From an uncultured Clostridia bacterium (GTDB taxonomy: Bacteria > Bacillota > Clostridia > Christensenellales > Pumilibacteraceae), in the NCBI GenBank assembly GCA_947598585.1, contig CANQFK010000005.1:1-64000 (forward strand): a DNA stretch of 64,000 nucleotides, given 5' to 3'. Below, piece by piece: positions 41,117 through 48,931 of this stretch. Both the position numbers and the translations under genes were made by a program. Every line of letters starts with the position of its first letter. Position 1 is the first letter of the stretch. The notes beneath the pieces are model-generated. The model was not told the origin of the DNA and searched no databases. It saw only the letters and a program-made list of their open reading frames with translations.

Positions 41117-41160
41117 ACAAAGACGTTGGGGATCGAATTGCCCGACGTCTTTGTGTTTCT
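41117..41160 (+). terminator. Terminator after the KilA-N pseudogene
   Basis: A 14-bp stem (41117-41130 with 41141-41154, one wobble pair) is followed by GTTTCTT. The T-run is imperfect. Confidence 0.6.
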
Positions 41161-41240
41161 TATGAAATACGTCGCTTTTTTGATCGATGCGTTTATTTGC
41201 GGTCGTACCTTCCGATCGGTTCGAAAGAGGTTATGCCGTG

Positions 41241-41357
41241 AACTCCCTTGAAAAAGTTTAACTTAATTGGCAAAAGTCGCTTGAAAAAGTTTTACTTTGC
41301 GGCAAAAGTCGCTTGAAAAAGTTTTTATATTTACCCAAAACTCCCTTGAAAAAGTTT
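41241..41357 (+). repeat. Four phased repeats (CTTGAAAAAGTTT) upstream of DUF4143 ATPase
   Basis: The 13-mer CTTGAAAAAGTTT starts at 41247, 41280, 41312 and 41345, so the copies are 32-33 bases apart, close to three helical turns. The first and last copies are preceded by AACTCC, the middle two by AAGTCG. The last copy contains the -35 box of the downstream promoter. Such phased sites suit cooperative binding of a regulator on one face of the DNA. The bases between the copies are not conserved. Confidence 0.85.
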
Positions 41358-41374
41358 TTGTCTTGTGATATAAT
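41346..41374 (+). promoter_or_regulatory. Promoter of the DUF4143 ATPase gene
   Basis: TTGAAA (41346-41351, inside the fourth repeat) and TATAAT (41369-41374) are 17 bases apart. A protein bound to the repeats would cover the -35 box. Confidence 0.7.
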
Positions 41375-41406
41375 AGTGCCTGAAAGAAGCAAAGAGGTGC
41401 GGTAAT

Positions 41407-42726
41407 ATGTTAAAAAGAAAGATCGAAAACGTGCTGAAAGAGTGGAAAGATACTCCCGACAAATGCCCGCTCATCATCAAGGGACAGCGGCAGTGCGGCA
41501 AGACCTTTTCGGTGAGAAGGTTTGCGGAGGCAAATTACAAACATGTCGTCTATCTGAACTTCCTCAAAAATCCCAATTATATTTCTATCTTCAACGGCTC
41601 GCTGAAAGTGGACGATCTCCTTATCATGATGTCGGCGCTTCTCGGCGACGAGGCGATCTTCGTGCCGCACGAAACGATCATCATTCTCGACGAAATACAG
41701 GACTGCCCCGAGGCGCGGACGGCTCTGAAATTTTTCAAAGAGGACGGCAGGTACGACGTTATCGGCACCGATTCGCTTCTCGGAGTGAAGGGCTATGGCA
41801 AACAGCCAAAGTCCGTCCCCGTCGGTTCGGAAACGCTCATCGAAATGAAGCCGCTCGACTTCGAGGAGTTCCTTTGGGCGAACGGGATCGGGGAGCAGAT
41901 CATCAAAACATTGAAAAAATGCTTGGAGAACGCAACGCCCGTTCCCGAGGCTCTGCACAACAAAATGCAGGAGCTGATGCTGCAATACACGGTCGTCGGC
42001 GGGATGCCCGAGGTGGTGCAGAAGTTCATTGACACCAAGCAGATGAACGCCGTCTTGACGCTTCAACGGGACATTATCCGTTCCTACGAGGACGACATGG
42101 TCAAGTACGCCGACGACAAGGACAAGCCGCTGATAAGGGAATGTTTTCAGTCTATTCCCAAGCAATTAAGCAAGGAGAACAAAAAGTTCCAATATTCCGT
42201 GGTGAAGAAGGGGGCTACGGCGGCGAAATTTGCGGGAAGTTTGCAATGGATCGAGGACGCGGGGATCGTTTCGCGCTGCTATAACCTTGAAATTCCGGAG
42301 CTTCCGCTCGATGGGAATGCCGTGCAGGACGTTTTCAAGGTCTACATGAGCGACACGGGGCTGTTCGTGAGTATGCTCGAAGACGGCACGCAGTACGACA
42401 TTTTGCAGGGCAATCTCTATGGCTACAAGGGCGCGATTTTTGAGAACTTGATCGCCGACATTTTTGTGAAGATGGGCAGGAAGCTGTACTATTATCACAA
42501 GGATTCGGGGCTGGAAATCGACTTTGTGACGCGCTACAAAGGCGGCTGCTACCTCGTGGAAGTCAAGGCGACGACAGGCAACACAAAGAGCGCGAAAACT
42601 ATTTTGGCGCATCCCGAAAAATACCATGTTGCGGGAGTCATCAAACTCGGACAGTACAATGTCGGCAAGACCGATAAAATCATCACCATTCCGCTTTACC
42701 TCGGGTTCTTGCTGACGGAGTATTGA
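41407..42726 (+). CDS. ATPase with AAA_14 and DUF4143 domains
   Basis: The protein has 439 residues. The N-terminal AAA_14 module has a Walker A-like IIKGQRQCGKTFSVRRFAE and Walker B IIILDEIQDCPEARTALKFF. The middle carries a winged-helix region (SIPKQLSKENKKFQYSVVKK). DUF4143 with a PD-(D/E)xK nuclease-like core follows (FENLIADIFVK...LEIDFVTRYKGGCYLVEVKA). These proteins are scattered over bacterial and archaeal genomes, spread horizontally, and have no settled function. Richer G+C than the 1-24 kb island suggests a separate arrival. The gene ends 265 bases before gltX. Confidence 0.85.
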   Translation: MLKRKIENVLKEWKDTPDKCPLIIKGQRQCGKTFSVRRFAEANYKHVVYLNFLKNPNYISIFNGSLKVDDLLIMMSALLGDEAIFVPHETIIILDEIQDCPEARTALKFFKEDGRYDVIGTDSLLGVKGYGKQPKSVPVGSETLIEMKPLDFEEFLWANGIGEQIIKTLKKCLENATPVPEALHNKMQELMLQYTVVGGMPEVVQKFIDTKQMNAVLTLQRDIIRSYEDDMVKYADDKDKPLIRECFQSIPKQLSKENKKFQYSVVKKGATAAKFAGSLQWIEDAGIVSRCYNLEIPELPLDGNAVQDVFKVYMSDTGLFVSMLEDGTQYDILQGNLYGYKGAIFENLIADIFVKMGRKLYYYHKDSGLEIDFVTRYKGGCYLVEVKATTGNTKSAKTILAHPEKYHVAGVIKLGQYNVGKTDKIITIPLYLGFLLTEY

Positions 42727-42793
42727 GGCTTTCTCCATACGGAAGCGCGGGGAGAATACGTTTGAAATAATTGCAGCGTTCAACATTAAAGGC

Positions 42794-42945
42794 TTGCAAA
42801 GTAGCTTTTTCTATGATATAATACAAGCAGAAATGCTTGCTTGCAAGGGCATTTCTGCGAAGTAGATGAGCAAAAAGCATTTTGCGGAGCAAAATAGGGC
42901 AATAGCCCACAAAATCTATGATTTTGTAGCTTTTAATGCTATAAT
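42794..42945 (+). promoter_or_regulatory. Two similar promoters with hairpins between, upstream of gltX
   Basis: Promoter 1: TTGCAA (42794-42799), 17 bases, TATAAT (42817-42822). Promoter 2: extended -10 TGCTATAAT (42937-42945) with a poor -35. Both sit in a shared context, GTAGCTTTT...TATAATACAAGC, so one looks like a copy of the other. Between them lie hairpins: AGAAATGC/GCATTTCT (42829-42856), GCAAAA/TTTTGC (42870-42885) and CAAAATC/GATTTTG (42910-42926). No T-box specifier or antiterminator sequence was seen. Confidence 0.55.
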
Positions 42946-42991
42946 ACAAGCGATAAAAGAAAAATAAGGTAATTTTAAGGAGCATGTGATA

Positions 42992-44416
42992 ATGGAACAG
43001 GTTCGAACGAGATTTGCGCCGTCGCCTACGGGATATTTGCATATCGGCGGTTTGCGCACCGCGCTTTACGCGTATTTGTTCGCAAAAAAGAACGGCGGAA
43101 AATTCATTTTGCGAATAGAGGACACCGATCGCGAACGCTATGTGCCCGGTTCGGTGGAAATAATATATTCCACATTGAAGGACGCGGGACTTATTTACGA
43201 CGAGGGACCAGACGTGGGCGGCGATTACGGTCCGTATATCCAGAGCGAACGCAAAAACGCATACCTCGAATATGCCAAAAAGCTCGTCGAAAACGGCAAC
43301 GCTTACTACTGTTTTTGCACAAAAGAGCGATTGGAAGAACTTCATGCGAGCGGCGCCACCAAGTATGACAAGCATTGCGCGCACCTTAGCAAGGAAGAGG
43401 TGGAAATGCGCCTCAAACGCGGGGACAGTTATGTGATAAGGCAGAACATTCCCGAAGAGGGCAGCACGACTTATACCGACATGGTTTTCGGCGACATAAC
43501 GGTGGAAAACAAGGAACTCGAAGACAATATCCTCATAAAGTCGGACGGAATGCCCACATACAACTTCGCCAACGTCGTGGACGATCACCTCATGGGCATA
43601 AACTATGTCATAAGAGGGGTGGAATATCTGTCCAGCACTCCCAAGTACAATCTTCTTTACGACGGGCTGGGCTGGGAACGCCCGCATTATATCCATCTTC
43701 AACCTATAATGCGCGACGCGACGCATAAACTCAGCAAGCGATACGGCGACGCAAGTTACGAGGACTTTATAAAGAAAGGTTTTTTGAAAGAAGCCATAAT
43801 AAATTATATCGCTTTGCTCGGTTGGAGCAGCAAGGACAATACCGAGAAGTTCACGCTGTCCGAACTCGTTGACAAGTTCGATCTCGGCGGCGTAAGCCAT
43901 TCGCCGAGCATTTTCGACGAGCAGAAGATGACATACATCAATTCGCTTTACGTCAAGGAGATGAGCGAAGAGGATTTCCACAACTATGCCATGAAATTTT
44001 ACGGCAATTACGACTATCTCAAAGGGCTCGACCTGAAATTTTTGTCCACGCTTCTTCATTCGAGGGTGGAGGTGTTCACCGATATAGGAAAACTCACCGC
44101 GTTTTTGACCGAGTTCGACGGCTTCGATCTTCAAACCTTTGCCAACGCCAAGTGGAAAACGGACGCCGCGCTTGCAAAGGAAATGTTGCCCGGACTGATC
44201 GAACTTACCGAAAAGAATTTCGACGGGCTGCACGACGCCCTCATCTCTTTCGGCGAGGCGCACGGCTACAAAAAAGGACAGGTTCTCTGGATATATCGTA
44301 TCGCGCTTACGGGCGCGCAGTCTACTCCCGGCGGAGCGGTGGAAATGGCTGTTCTGCTCGGCAAGGACGAGAGTTTGCGCAGGCTTAACGAAAGTCTTGC
44401 AAGAGTAAGCAAATAG
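42992..44416 (+). CDS. gltX: Glutamyl-tRNA synthetase
   Basis: The ATG at 42992 lies 10 bases after AAGGAG; a GTG two codons earlier is possible. The 474-residue class I synthetase has the HIGH-type motif GYLHIGGLRTALYAYLFAKK and the KMSKS-type motif KLSKRYGDASYEDF. FILRIEDTDRERYV and the GVEYLSSTPKY region are typical of GluRS. It charges tRNA-Glu, and in many Firmicutes tRNA-Gln too. Length is normal. Confidence 0.94.
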   Translation: MEQVRTRFAPSPTGYLHIGGLRTALYAYLFAKKNGGKFILRIEDTDRERYVPGSVEIIYSTLKDAGLIYDEGPDVGGDYGPYIQSERKNAYLEYAKKLVENGNAYYCFCTKERLEELHASGATKYDKHCAHLSKEEVEMRLKRGDSYVIRQNIPEEGSTTYTDMVFGDITVENKELEDNILIKSDGMPTYNFANVVDDHLMGINYVIRGVEYLSSTPKYNLLYDGLGWERPHYIHLQPIMRDATHKLSKRYGDASYEDFIKKGFLKEAIINYIALLGWSSKDNTEKFTLSELVDKFDLGGVSHSPSIFDEQKMTYINSLYVKEMSEEDFHNYAMKFYGNYDYLKGLDLKFLSTLLHSRVEVFTDIGKLTAFLTEFDGFDLQTFANAKWKTDAALAKEMLPGLIELTEKNFDGLHDALISFGEAHGYKKGQVLWIYRIALTGAQSTPGGAVEMAVLLGKDESLRRLNESLARVSK

Positions 44417-44444
44417 AAAAAACGGATTTTGGTTTATTATACAG

Positions 44445-44480
44445 ATAAGCGGCTTGGCGGACGGTCGGGTCGCTTATTTG
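44445..44480 (+). terminator. Possible terminator of gltX
   Basis: ATAAGCG (44445-44451) pairs with CGCTTAT (44471-44477); the following T-run is short (TTTG). Confidence 0.4.
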
Positions 44481-44657
44481 ATTGCCGCATTGGCGAAAAA
44501 ACGATTGCCGAACAGAAACTTTCGGAGAATGCAAGCGTTGCTTTTTATGCGGCAAGTCCGAAACATTCTTAGGTCGGACGTCAACGCGACTGATCTACAA
44601 AGCATTTTATGATATGATCGCATTCGATAAACGGGAATTTAACTGAGGTGGATATAG

Positions 44658-45665
44658 GTGGGTTTTATATCGTTCAACTTGGAATTTTATAAAAATGAAT
44701 TGCAAAAACTCAAAACGACTGCTGTAAGCGAAGAAACGATATACCGTGCGAAACAACTGCTGAAAATGCTTGACGACTTGCTTGATGAGGGATATACAAA
44801 GCTAAACGATAAGTTGGAAGAAACATATTCGGGCGTATCGGAATTAAGGGCGTATTTGAAAGATAATCATATCGAACCGTTCCCTGTTTCTCGCAAGCCG
44901 TTTTCGGCAATGGTTACATACGATCGACGCGACTATGAACTTTCGGAGGCAATAAAAGAACTTACGGAGAAAGCCGAAAAAAGTACGGACGTGTGTGATG
45001 ACGCGTTTTTATCGGAGTTGGTCGATTTTTGCAAATGGATAGGCTATGAAGAAGATACGGCGTACATTTTTTTGCTGCGCGATACTTTGTTGCCATATAT
45101 TTATTATAAAAGTAAAGGCAGAAAAAATATTTATCCGTGGTTATTGAGCAGAAGATCGCTGTCAAAGCTCTTCGACGCGGATAATGCAGATGACGAAATT
45201 CGATCTTCGATCATCAAAGCATTGGAATTCGGCAAATGCCGCAATTTCAAAGATCTTTGCGATATGGCATTGCCCGACATACGTTCCGTTACGAAGAGGC
45301 ATCGCGGATCGGAGGAGCGTTTGATCGCATTGCTTGGGAGCGTTAAGGAAAAGCATATCATTGTGGTTGAGGCGGGCTGCTCGGGCACTTTTCCTATGCT
45401 GCTTATGAGTTTGGACGAGCGGGTGGATATGCGTATGTTTACCGCTTACCCGTATCTGCTAAACACATACGGCAATAAGATCTATTCGCCGAAATACGAA
45501 AACAGTCGATCGTTTGAAACTTTGTATTCGCAGGACCTGTACTTTCGTTTTTCCGATTTAAGGGACGGTAAGTTCTTTGTGGAAAAATGCAATAACAAAG
45601 AAATAGAGAAATACGCATTGGCGGAAATCAAAGCTGTTTTGCGATCGTCCGAGAATGCTTTTTGA
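44658..45665 (+). CDS. Hypothetical protein, 335 residues
   Basis: The GTG start lies 6 bases after GAGGTGG. The protein is soluble, with a helical N-terminal half (20-110) and a more mixed C-terminal half (VKEKHIIVVEAGCSGTFPML at about 230-250). There is no signal peptide and no membrane segment. Similar proteins may occur in other clostridia, but no family is recognised. The sequence is somewhat more AT-rich than gltX. Confidence 0.65.
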   Translation: MGFISFNLEFYKNELQKLKTTAVSEETIYRAKQLLKMLDDLLDEGYTKLNDKLEETYSGVSELRAYLKDNHIEPFPVSRKPFSAMVTYDRRDYELSEAIKELTEKAEKSTDVCDDAFLSELVDFCKWIGYEEDTAYIFLLRDTLLPYIYYKSKGRKNIYPWLLSRRSLSKLFDADNADDEIRSSIIKALEFGKCRNFKDLCDMALPDIRSVTKRHRGSEERLIALLGSVKEKHIIVVEAGCSGTFPMLLMSLDERVDMRMFTAYPYLLNTYGNKIYSPKYENSRSFETLYSQDLYFRFSDLRDGKFFVEKCNNKEIEKYALAEIKAVLRSSENAF

Positions 45666-45727
45666 TCATTGCTCGCAACGCCAAACAAAAAATAAGTGCG
45701 ACTTTTCCCAAAAAGCGGAAAAAGCGG

Positions 45728-45756
45728 TGGACAAAAACGGTTTATTATGCTACAAT
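45728..45756 (+). promoter_or_regulatory. Extended -10 promoter of mrnC
   Basis: TGGACA (45728-45733), 17 bases, TACAAT (45751-45756) preceded by TGC. The predicted start is at about 45763, next to the ATG at 45764. Confidence 0.65.
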
Positions 45757-45763
45757 TATCGCG

Positions 45764-46150
45764 ATGAAGTTTGATGAAGTCAATTTACTCAAATGCACGA
45801 CGCTCGCATATGTGGGGGATTCGGTATTTTCGCTGTACGTCAGATCCGTACTCAGTCGCGATCTTACGCTCCCCACGCGCGAACTGATGAAAAGGAGCGC
45901 CCGTTTTGTGAGCGCGGTCGTTCAGGCGCGTATCTTCGACAAACTTTTTCCCGCTTTGAGCGAGGAAGAACAGGCTCTTATGGTCAGATGTAAAAACGCG
46001 CATGTGAACAACAGGGCGAAAAACGCCACAATGGGCGAATACAAAAAGGCGACCGCGCTCGAAGGATTGCTCGGCGCGCTGTACCTTAGCGGCGACAACG
46101 AGCGGCTTGATGAAATTCTCGATAAATGTATGGAGATAGCCTATGAGTAA
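45764..46150 (+). CDS. mrnC: Mini-ribonuclease III
   Basis: The ATG at 45764 is the start expected for the family (MKFDEVNLLKCTTLAYVGD). The frame is open upstream, but only across the promoter. The 128-residue protein is an RNase III catalytic domain without a dsRNA-binding domain. The signature YVGDSVFSLYVR holds a catalytic aspartate, and ATALEGLLGALYL the glutamate. It trims 23S rRNA ends in Bacillus. No Shine-Dalgarno sequence precedes it, and the promoter places the transcript start at the ATG. It overlaps thyA by 8 bases and opens the operon ending with gpmI. Confidence 0.9.
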   Translation: MKFDEVNLLKCTTLAYVGDSVFSLYVRSVLSRDLTLPTRELMKRSARFVSAVVQARIFDKLFPALSEEEQALMVRCKNAHVNNRAKNATMGEYKKATALEGLLGALYLSGDNERLDEILDKCMEIAYE

Positions 46151-46973
46151 AGCTGATAAAATATTTTTGAGCAACTTAAAAGACATTTTGGAAAACGGCT
46201 TTTGGGATACGGACTATCCCGTAAGACCTCATTGGGAGGACGGCACTCCCGCTCATACGATAAAGAAGTTTTGTATAGTCAATCGCTATGACCTAAGCGA
46301 AGAATTTCCCATAATAACGGTTCGCAAGACCAACTTCGTCAACGCCGTGGACGAGATCTTGTGGATATGGCAGAAAAAGAGCAACAACGTTCACGATCTG
46401 AAAAGCCATATCTGGGACGCTTGGGCGGACGAAAACGGCAGCATAGGCAAGGCGTACGGATATCAACTCGGCGTAAAACACATTTATAAAGAGGGCGAAT
46501 TCGACCAGGTGGACAGGGCGCTGTACGACCTTAAACACAATCCGCTTTCGCGCCGTATCATGACAAACTTATATTGCCATGCCGATCTGCATGAGATGAA
46601 CCTTTATCCTTGCGCTTATTCGGTCACTTTCAATGTTGCGGGCAAAAAACTCAACGCAATACTAAATCAACGTTCGCAGGATATGCTCACCGCAAACAAT
46701 TGGAACGTCGTTCAATATGCGGTGCTCGTGCATATGATGGCTCATGTGAGCGGGCTCGAAGCGGGAGAACTCGTCCATGTGATAGCCGACGCGCATCTTT
46801 ACGACAGGCACATTCCCATAGTAAAAAAGCTGTTTGAAGCGCGTCAATACGACGCTCCGAAGTTCGAAATGAACGAAAGCATAGACGATTTTTACAAGTT
46901 CACGCTTGACGACTTCAAACTCGACGATTATAAATACACTCCCTTAGGGGAAAAAATAGAGGTGGCAATATGA
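46143..46973 (+). CDS. thyA: Thymidylate synthase
   Basis: The 276-residue enzyme has the catalytic cysteine Cys157 in NLYPCAYSVTFNV, the arginine pair in LSRRIMTNLYC, and QRSQDMLTANNWNVVQYAVL and HVIADAHLYDRHI further on. It methylates dUMP to dTMP using methylenetetrahydrofolate, producing dihydrofolate. The gene overlaps mrnC by 8 bases and dfrA by 4, so the dihydrofolate it makes is reduced by the product of the next gene. Confidence 0.94.
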   Translation: MSKADKIFLSNLKDILENGFWDTDYPVRPHWEDGTPAHTIKKFCIVNRYDLSEEFPIITVRKTNFVNAVDEILWIWQKKSNNVHDLKSHIWDAWADENGSIGKAYGYQLGVKHIYKEGEFDQVDRALYDLKHNPLSRRIMTNLYCHADLHEMNLYPCAYSVTFNVAGKKLNAILNQRSQDMLTANNWNVVQYAVLVHMMAHVSGLEAGELVHVIADAHLYDRHIPIVKKLFEARQYDAPKFEMNESIDDFYKFTLDDFKLDDYKYTPLGEKIEVAI

Positions 46974-47464
46974 ATCTTATAGTTGCCGTAAGCGAAAATT
47001 GGGGCATAGGCAAGGACAATAAATTGCTCTTTTCTCTCAAAGAGGACATGAGATTCTTCAAACGCACCACTACGGGCAAGATAGTGGTCATGGGCAAAAA
47101 CACCTTTCTTTCGCTTCCCAAAAGACCGCTCGCGGACAGGGTGAACATCGTGCTTTCGTCCTCGATCCTTGCCGAGGAGTGCGTCATAGCAAGCGATATG
47201 GACGACCTTTTCGATATAATAAAGCAGTTCGACACGAAGGACATCTTTATTATAGGCGGGGCGAGCATGTACAAACAAATGCTTCCATATTGCGATACGG
47301 CTTATGTGACCAAAGTACACGCCACGGCGGAGGCGGACGCCTTCTTTCCCGACCTCGACAAAACGGAAAATTGGGAATGTGTGGAGAAAAGGGACGCCGA
47401 GGACGTTCTTCCCATTACGTTCTGCATTTACAAAAATAAAAATGTTTCGGAGTATAAAGTATGA
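46970..47464 (+). CDS. folA: Dihydrofolate reductase
   Basis: The 164-residue enzyme starts in an ATGA overlap with thyA. It has the DHFR pattern IVAVSENWGIGKDNKLLFSL, KEDMRFFKRTTTGKIVVMGK and FIIGGASMYKQMLPYCDTAY. It regenerates tetrahydrofolate from the dihydrofolate released by ThyA, and is the trimethoprim target. It overlaps the rRNA methyltransferase gene by 4 bases. Confidence 0.93.
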   Translation: MNLIVAVSENWGIGKDNKLLFSLKEDMRFFKRTTTGKIVVMGKNTFLSLPKRPLADRVNIVLSSSILAEECVIASDMDDLFDIIKQFDTKDIFIIGGASMYKQMLPYCDTAYVTKVHATAEADAFFPDLDKTENWECVEKRDAEDVLPITFCIYKNKNVSEYKV

Positions 47465-48189
47465 AGATAGAGGGTAGAAACGCCGTTGCCGAAGCGCTCA
47501 AAGCGGGCGGCACAATAGACAGATTGGTCGTCGAAAAGGGCTTAAAGGACGCCAATTCGCAAAAGATCATCGACGACGCCAAGAGCAGAGGGATAAAGAT
47601 ATTTTTCAGAGATAAAGCCGCGCTGGACAGAGAGAGCGTCACCAAGCGTCATCAAGGCTTTATTGCGGAGATCACCGACTACGTTTACAGCGAACTCGAA
47701 GATATTCTCGCGCTTGCACAGCAAAGAAACGAGCCTCCGTTTATAATAATTCTGGACGGAGTGGAGGATCCGCACAATCTCGGCAGTATTTTGAGAGTAG
47801 CGGAATGCGCGGGCGTTCACGGCGTTATAATCCCGCGACATCGCAGCGTTTCGGTAAACGAAACGGTAATAAAGGTGTCTGCGGGCGCGTCGGCGCATAT
47901 AAAGGTGGCAAAGGTCACCAACATAAACGAAACGATCGACGAACTGAAACAGCGCGGCGTGTGGGTGTATTGCGCCGATATGGACGGGAAGTCGGTCTAT
48001 GACGCCGACCTTACGGGCCCGCTTGCGATAGTTGTGGGAGGCGAGGGCAAAGGCGTGGGCAAACGCACACGAGCAAATTGCGACGAAATTGTTTCGTTGC
48101 CCATGTTCGGACAGATAAATTCGCTAAACGCTTCGGTCGCCACGGCGGTCGTTGTGTACGAGAGGATAAGACAATCATTGAAAAAATAG
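47461..48189 (+). CDS. rlmB: TrmH/SpoU family 23S rRNA 2'-O-methyltransferase (RlmB-like)
   Basis: The protein has 242 residues. An N-terminal L30e-like substrate-binding domain (GRNAVAEALKAGGTIDRLVV) is followed by a SPOUT knot domain. The domain has DGVEDPHNLGSILRVAECAG, IVVGGEGKGVGKRTRANCDE and FGQINSLNASVATAVVVYE. It methylates a ribose in 23S rRNA, G2251 in E. coli numbering if RlmB. Its place after mrnC and a thymidylate synthase is as in Bacillus and many clostridia, where thyX often occupies the middle. Confidence 0.9.
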   Translation: MKIEGRNAVAEALKAGGTIDRLVVEKGLKDANSQKIIDDAKSRGIKIFFRDKAALDRESVTKRHQGFIAEITDYVYSELEDILALAQQRNEPPFIIILDGVEDPHNLGSILRVAECAGVHGVIIPRHRSVSVNETVIKVSAGASAHIKVAKVTNINETIDELKQRGVWVYCADMDGKSVYDADLTGPLAIVVGGEGKGVGKRTRANCDEIVSLPMFGQINSLNASVATAVVVYERIRQSLKK

Positions 48190-48199
48190 GAGGATCGAA

Positions 48200-48922
48200 A
48201 TGAGAAAGCGTATAATAGCCGGAAATTGGAAGATGAATATGACCAAGGCGCAGGCAAAGACCTTTATGCAGGAATTGTTGCCCCTTTGCGAAAACGCAAA
48301 ATGCGAGATAGTGCTTTGCGTTCCGTTTACCGATATCCACAGAGTGTATAAACTCGCTATCGGCTCCGATATAAAGGTGGGAGCGCAAAACGTGGCATGG
48401 GCGGACAAAGGCGCATTTACGGGAGAGATATCCGCCGAAATGTTGAAAGAAGTGGGAGCCGAATACGTTATCATAGGACACAGCGAGCGACGCGCTTACT
48501 TCGGCGAAACGGACGAAACGGTAAACATGAGGCTCGTTCAGGCGCTCAAAAACGGACTTAAACCCATTGTCTGCGTGGGCGAAACGCTCGCTCAACGCGA
48601 ATCGGGCAAAACGGAAGAAGTGCTGTTAGAGCAGATCCAAAAGGGATTAAAGGGGATCTCCGAAGAGGTCATCATAGCTTACGAGCCAGTATGGGCGATA
48701 GGCACGGGCAAGACCGCTACGCCCGAAATGGCAAACGAAACGATCGGATTTATCCGCAAAGAGGCGGAGAAGTTGATCGGCGAGATATCCGTTTTGTACG
48801 GCGGCAGCATGAACGCGGCAAACGCTCAGAGCCTTCTCGATATGCCCGAGATAGACGGCGGGCTTATAGGCGGAGCAAGCCTTAAACCGCAGGACTTTTA
48901 TAAAATTATAAATTGTGACTAA
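48200..48922 (+). CDS. tpiA: Triosephosphate isomerase
   Basis: The 240-residue enzyme has AGGAGG ahead of the start. It has IIAGNWKMN, the catalytic histidine in YVIIGHSERRAYF, the catalytic glutamate in AYEPVWAIGTGKTA, and the phosphate loop LYGGSMNAAN. It interconverts dihydroxyacetone phosphate and glyceraldehyde 3-phosphate. gpmI follows after 9 bases; the usual gap-pgk genes are not present here. Confidence 0.95.
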   Translation: MRKRIIAGNWKMNMTKAQAKTFMQELLPLCENAKCEIVLCVPFTDIHRVYKLAIGSDIKVGAQNVAWADKGAFTGEISAEMLKEVGAEYVIIGHSERRAYFGETDETVNMRLVQALKNGLKPIVCVGETLAQRESGKTEEVLLEQIQKGLKGISEEVIIAYEPVWAIGTGKTATPEMANETIGFIRKEAEKLIGEISVLYGGSMNAANAQSLLDMPEIDGGLIGGASLKPQDFYKIINCD

Positions 48923-48931
48923 GGAGCGGAT

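Noticed and set aside
41241..41357. Repeats at 41.2-41.4 kb as a CRISPR array
   Set aside because: Repeat cores are only 13 bases with 19-20 base gaps, overlap a promoter, and no cas gene is nearby.
42781..42985. T-box riboswitch ahead of gltX
   Set aside because: No GGTGG antiterminator bulge sequence or specifier loop could be found; the hairpins are short and lack a terminator T-run.
42683..44263. Minus-strand frame of 526 codons opposite gltX
   Set aside because: Shadow of gltX produced by its codon usage; no start context and no family.
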